DNA of 64,000 bases, taken from assembly GCA_020639235.1 (NCBI GenBank), contig JACKHC010000001.1:1798001-1862000 (forward strand), in the 5' to 3' direction. The translations under genes were made by a program, and so were the position numbers. Numbering within the stretch: position 1 is the first letter of the stretch; the number at the start of each line of letters is the position of its first letter. Positions 63,116 through 64,000 of the stretch are shown here, one piece after another. The DNA is from Phycisphaeraceae bacterium. Its GTDB lineage: Bacteria > Planctomycetota > Phycisphaerae > Phycisphaerales > UBA1924. The notes under the pieces were generated by a model, which saw nothing but the letters and a program-made list of their open reading frames with translations, had not been told where the DNA came from and made no database searches.

Positions 63116-64000
63116 ATGAGAAAGATTGCGACTTGTACCGCGATGCTGGCCGTTGCCGGCTTCGCCACCACCGCCTTCAGCGCTTCGCCTAAGGCCACCG
63201 ACGGCGCTTCCGCGCTCAAGGTCAATAACAGCGTCTCCGTTGACGCCCGCACCGCCGGCATGAACCGCGGCTTCCAGGCCCCCGACCTCCAGGGCTCCGG
63301 CCCGGTCCCCGGTGGCGTGGTCGGTTCTTGCCAGTGCTTCTGGGACAACGGCGCGTTCGATCCGGCCGTCGGCAATGGTCAGGGCTCGGCGATGGATGCC
63401 GCCCTCGACGGCCTCTGCGCTGACGACTTCTTCCTGCCCGAGTGCTCGATCTATCGTCTCGATACGATCTGCGCCGAGATGCTCGTCACCGACCCGATGG
63501 CCGCCGGCCTCTCGTTCGGTCTCGCCATCTTCGCCGACTGCAACGGCAAGCCCTACGGCGCGCCGCTTTATGTCTTCGACGATCAGGCCGACGTCAGCAT
63601 CACCGACTCCGGCACCGATTGGTTCGGATACGACCTCCTCGAGGTCTGCTTCTCCATCGGCGATTGCAACCTCCGCGGCGGCTGCACCTACTGGGTCGCC
63701 CCCTACGGCATCGGCAACGGCTCCGGTATGGACGAGTACTACTTTGCCACCTCTACCGCCATCGGTGAGGCCGTCCAGCTCAACCAGGGCCACTTCACCG
63801 ATCCGTGGTCCTTCGACCCCGTCGTTGACTGGACCCCCGTCGAGGTCACCAACGTCAAGAAGCGCGACTTCGCCTTCTCCGTTTGCGTCACCGAGTGCGA
63901 TCTCCTGTGCGACAACGGCCAGGCCGACCTCTCCCGCTCGCTCCACAAGAACGTGAGCGTCAACCTCCCGCACTTCCGCGCGGCCGACAACTTCGCCGTG
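63116..64000 (+). CDS. secreted protein with internal repeat (3' end outside window)
   Basis: The frame is open to the window end, 295 residues so far. Signal peptide MRKIATCTAMLAVAGFATTAFSA. The mature chain is cysteine-containing and beta-rich, with a module beginning CFWDNGAFDP and reaching CADDFFLPEC (residues 75-110), strands around SFGLAIFADCNGKPYGAPLYV and WFGYDLLEVCFS, and a second module start LLCDNGQADLSRSLHKN..FRAADNFAV (about 265-295), so a tandem repeat of a DNG..ADDF unit is likely. GGAG lies 9 bases before the ATG. It is a planctomycete-type exported protein of unknown role; a dockerin-like or PEP-CTERM tail may follow outside the window. Confidence 0.8.
   Translation, partial: MRKIATCTAMLAVAGFATTAFSASPKATDGASALKVNNSVSVDARTAGMNRGFQAPDLQGSGPVPGGVVGSCQCFWDNGAFDPAVGNGQGSAMDAALDGLCADDFFLPECSIYRLDTICAEMLVTDPMAAGLSFGLAIFADCNGKPYGAPLYVFDDQADVSITDSGTDWFGYDLLEVCFSIGDCNLRGGCTYWVAPYGIGNGSGMDEYYFATSTAIGEAVQLNQGHFTDPWSFDPVVDWTPVEVTNVKKRDFAFSVCVTECDLLCDNGQADLSRSLHKNVSVNLPHFRAADNFAV

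Overview
The window looks like chromosomal DNA of a high-GC planctomycete, most likely a Phycisphaerae-type bacterium. The signs are dockerin-like 'DVDDLN..LS.FG' tails on secreted proteins, a PEP-CTERM-like tail with a 'PAPG' core, DUF1080 and FG-GAP proteins, membrane proteins with a 'CPKCDYNLKGL'-type zinc ribbon, and small lipoproteins beside housekeeping genes. This assignment is inferred from protein character; no rRNA is present. I see no insertion sequence, prophage, CRISPR array or plasmid function. Genes are densely packed and mostly vertical in character.

Layout. 1-9.3 kb: a truncated beta-propeller/amidohydrolase-type protein, a double DUF1080 protein, a sugar-phosphate isomerase-like protein, the HrpA helicase and an exporter ABC half-transporter. 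9.4-13.7 kb: two secreted proteins, a di-haem oxidoreductase and an FG-GAP protein, both ending in paired dockerin-like motifs and both followed by hairpins. 14-16.2 kb: polyphosphate kinase. 16.3-23 kb: a two-partner secretion pair, a ShlB/FhaC-type transporter followed by a 1526-residue haemagglutinin-type exoprotein with a 40-proline tract. 23-24.6 kb: a tiny lipoprotein and a PEP-CTERM protein with a promoter and a terminator. 24.6-34.9 kb: a long minus-strand run with photolyase, a cysteine-desulfurase-like enzyme, a Gfo/Idh/MocA oxidoreductase, two membrane proteins, purQ and purL. purL carries two PurS-like domains and an unusually AT-rich 3' end. 34.9-44.7 kb: rnhA, thyX, two multi-pass membrane proteins, pheA, a DUF3467 protein, tRNA-Leu(CAA), a lipoprotein, tig, a SHOCT-like membrane protein and clpX. 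44.7-50 kb: a MarR regulator with a perfect palindrome in front of it, translationally coupled to an RND efflux pump. 50-53 kb: a ParA ATPase fused to a glycogen-binding (CBM48-like) domain, followed by a ParA-like protein without a Walker A motif. 53-64 kb: aroB, guaA, a lipoprotein, an RsbW-like kinase, a STAS protein, an MlaE permease, a UbiA prenyltransferase, ribH, nusB, ftsY, an RsbU-like phosphatase, a cysteine-less FmdB-like protein, and a secreted protein cut by the window edge.

How the genes work together. The clearest functional units are the two-partner secretion operon, the MarR/RND operon and purL-purQ. A set of partner-switching components (kinase, STAS antagonist, phosphatase) is spread over 56.3-62.3 kb. 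The ParA-CBM48 protein with its degenerate neighbour is the best candidate for something not well described. Start sites were chosen by hand from Shine-Dalgarno-like sequences and protein alignment from memory; no database search was run.
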